19,266 nt of DNA from Liolophura sinensis (taxonomy: Eukaryota; Mollusca; Polyplacophora; Chitonida; Chitonidae), in contig NW_027018517.1 of the NCBI RefSeq assembly GCF_032854445.1, positions 1-19,266 on the forward strand. The letters run 5' to 3'. Shown one piece after another: positions 18,080 to 19,266 of the stretch. Positions within the stretch are counted from its first letter, which is position 1. Each line of letters begins with the position of its first letter. The notes beneath the pieces were generated by a model that did no database searches, was not told where the DNA came from, and saw nothing but the letters and a program-made list of their open reading frames with translations. The translations under genes were made by a program, and so were the position numbers.

Positions 18080-18629
18080 ACGTGTAGAAAAAACAGACCA
18101 TTTGTACATAAAAAACACAAGGTACTTGATACAGTCTGCTGTAAAAAGTACAACTGACCACAGACCCATATTTATAAGGTGCCAAAAGATGCGGAATTGA
18201 GCCAGGTATCGGGCAGCTGTTGAAAAATTGCCAATTTCCCTGGTTTCCATGGAATAAGAGCCGTTGCTGTGCACGTGATTTTGACATAAATGATCATTCA
18301 ATTGTCACTACAGGCAAAAGTATTGGTCGGAGAGCAACGCGGATTGCACCATTCGATTTTTCGTCACAAAATACGTCGGATTAGCCTCTTACCAGCAGCA
18401 CTGGAACAATTTTTCCAATTTTGCATTTTTGCCTGGTCTTTTTGTTAATTGAAATCGGCTACACTGTACTCTGTACAATCGCGACTGGTCATTACTATAT
18501 TCAACTTTTGACTATAAGTTATGTGCCCTTCGGTAGCCCAGAAGACGTCAAATCTTTGGGCTAAGCCCATTTAACTCACCCAGCAATTGTCTTACTTCTA
18601 AGTCCAAGACAATCTCAATGTCTTTATCT
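18080..18629 (+). repeat. Satellite monomer M34 (550 bp), divergent
   Basis: Signature: AAAACAGACC and GACCACAGACCCATATTTATAAGG (M11-like), GGTATCGGGCAGC, ATGGAATAAG, GATTTTGACATAAATG, CTACAGGCAAAAG, CGATTTTTCGTC and GAACAATTTTTCCAATTTTGC. It has several private changes inside the otherwise conserved central block, making it one of the most diverged copies. It directly precedes the next HOR start. Confidence 0.88.
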
Positions 18630-19178
18630 ACGTGTAGAAAAACCACACCATTTTTACATAAAAAACACAAGGTACTTGATACAGTCTGCTGTAAAAAGTA
18701 CAACTAAACACTGACCCACATTTATAAGGTGCCAAAAGATGCGGAATTGGGCCAGGTATCGGCAGCTGTTGAAAAATTGCCAATTTCCCTGATTTCCATG
18801 GAGTAAGAGCCGTTGCTGTGCACGTGATTATGACATCAATGATCATTCAATTGTCGCTACAGCCAAAAGTATTGGTCGGAGAGCAACGCGGTTTGCACCA
18901 TTCGATTTCTCGTCACAAAATACGTCGGATTAGCCTCTTACCAGCAGCACTGGAACAGTTTTTCCACTTTTGCATTTTTGCCTGGTCTTTTTGTTAATTG
19001 AAATCGGCTACACTGTACTCTGTACAATCGCGACTGGTCATTACTATATTCAACTTTTGACTATAAGTTATGTGCCCTTCGGTAGCCCAGAAGACCTGAA
19101 ATCTTTGGGCTAAGCCCATTTAACTTACCCAGCAATTGCCTTACTTCTAAGTGCAAGACAATCTCAATGTCTTTATCT
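18630..19178 (+). repeat. Satellite monomer M35 (549 bp), M1/M16-like
   Basis: It carries CCCTGATTT, GCTGTGCACGTG, GGGCCAGGTAT and GAAGACCTG as in M1/M16. Differences are ATTTTTACATAAA (as in M14), ACATCAATGATC, TTTTTGCCTGG for TTTTTGTCTGG, and TTTAACTTACCC. Confidence 0.9.
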
Positions 19179-19266
19179 ACGTGTAGAAAAACCACACCAT
19201 TTGTACGTGAAAAACACAAGGTACTTGATACAGTCTGCTGTAAAAAGTACAACTGAACACTGAACC
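19179..19266 (+). repeat. Partial satellite monomer M36 (88 bp, cut by window end)
   Basis: It has GTACGTGAAAAAC and AACTGAACACTG as in M2/M17. The last bases read CTGAACC where every other copy of this class reads CTGACCC, which may be an error at the sequence end. Confidence 0.88.

Larger units (their letters stand above)
8196..18629 (+). repeat. Higher-order repeat copy B (M16-M34)
   Basis: Nineteen monomers. M16-M20 and M22-M28 repeat the order of M1-M12. M21 is an additional monomer nearly identical to M22. From 3310 to about 6531 the offset to this copy is a constant 8725 bp with no indels, and I find only about six substitutions between M6-M12 and M22-M28 before the divergence point. 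The tail M29-M34 replaces M13-M15 of copy A. Copy B ends where the M1-like signature reappears at 18630. Confidence 0.83.
1..19266 (+). repeat. Satellite DNA array, 549-bp monomer, 35 full copies plus one partial
   Basis: The motif ACGTGTAGAAAAACC recurs at 1, 552, 1101, 1657, 2212, 2763, 3310 and onward to 19179, nearly always 549 bp apart, always on the same strand, with no other sequence between copies. All blocks of the monomer recur in the same order, so this is a simple head-to-tail tandem array that continues past both window edges. Monomers differ at a few short blocks, used below as labels (positions relative to monomer start): about 27-30 (GTACAT or GTACGT), 90-100 (TTTATAAGG, TTCAGTAAGG or TGAATAAGG), 115-130, 150-168, 187-195, 206-228, 235-279, 461-485 and 506-526. 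Most frames contain stops in every monomer. The role is unknown; centromeric or pericentromeric heterochromatin is the usual setting for such arrays. I do not recognise the family. Confidence 0.97.
18630..19266 (+). repeat. Start of higher-order repeat copy C (M35 and partial M36)
   Basis: M35 carries the M1/M16 signature (TAAACACTG with TTTATAAGG, GGGCCAGGTAT, CCCTGATTT, GCTGTGCACGTG, GAAGACCTG). The partial M36 has the GTACGTGAAAAAC and TGAACACTG states of M2/M17. The order M1-M2 is therefore starting a third time. The private M2 marker CATGTATAAGG lies beyond the window, so this is likely rather than certain. Confidence 0.7.

Noticed and set aside
1-19266. CRISPR array
   Set aside because: The repeat is 549 bp and directly abutting, with no short repeats separated by unique spacers.
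1-19266. Transposon or retroelement origin, terminal repeats or target-site duplications
   Set aside because: No open frame for a transposase or reverse transcriptase, and no terminal structures distinguishable from the tandem monomer borders.
1-19266. rDNA intergenic spacer subrepeats
   Set aside because: Possible in principle for a tandem repeat, but no rRNA sequence is present and nothing in the monomer indicates an rDNA promoter; it cannot be supported from this window.

Overview
The whole window is one head-to-tail tandem array of a satellite-type repeat. The monomer is 549 bp (range 521-556), and 35 complete copies plus an 88-bp partial copy fill all 19,266 bases in the same orientation. 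No unique DNA, transposon, RNA gene or credible protein-coding gene interrupts it. Long homogenised arrays like this are typical of eukaryotic (peri)centromeric or other heterochromatic satellite DNA. GC is about 42% (201 of 480 bases counted at 8761-9240). CpG is only mildly depleted, which fits an invertebrate or another lineage with little germline CpG methylation better than a vertebrate. I do not recognise the family and cannot name the species.

Monomers are phased here on the ACGTGTAGAAAAACC motif and numbered M1-M36. They are not interchangeable. Short variable blocks give most monomers an individual signature, and the signatures recur in order, which is a higher-order repeat (HOR). 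M1-M12 (1 to about 6531) are repeated almost base for base as M16-M28 (8196 to about 15256). Copy B carries one extra 547-bp monomer (M21/M22 are twins). After this core the copies differ: copy A ends with M13-M15, including two short monomers that share a 28-bp deletion, while copy B ends with M29-M34, which include alternating two-monomer units. A third HOR copy starts at 18630 (M35) and runs off the window. The array therefore grows at two levels, HOR-sized copying and local gain or loss of one or two monomers, with visible chimeric monomers.

Each monomer also carries a fixed set of short dyads: a 30-nt double-stem inverted repeat, the palindrome AATGATCATT inside a TGACA/TGTCA pair, TGTAC-TCT-GTACA, TGGGCT-A-AGCCCA, TCCATGGA and CACGTG. 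These could be protein-binding or cruciform sites, but nothing in the sequence proves a function.

The first 2.2 kb differs from its own HOR partner by about 21 one- or two-base indels, while the next 3.8 kb differs by none. This looks like poor consensus at a contig or read end rather than biology. Apart from the repeat architecture I see no undescribed gene system here.
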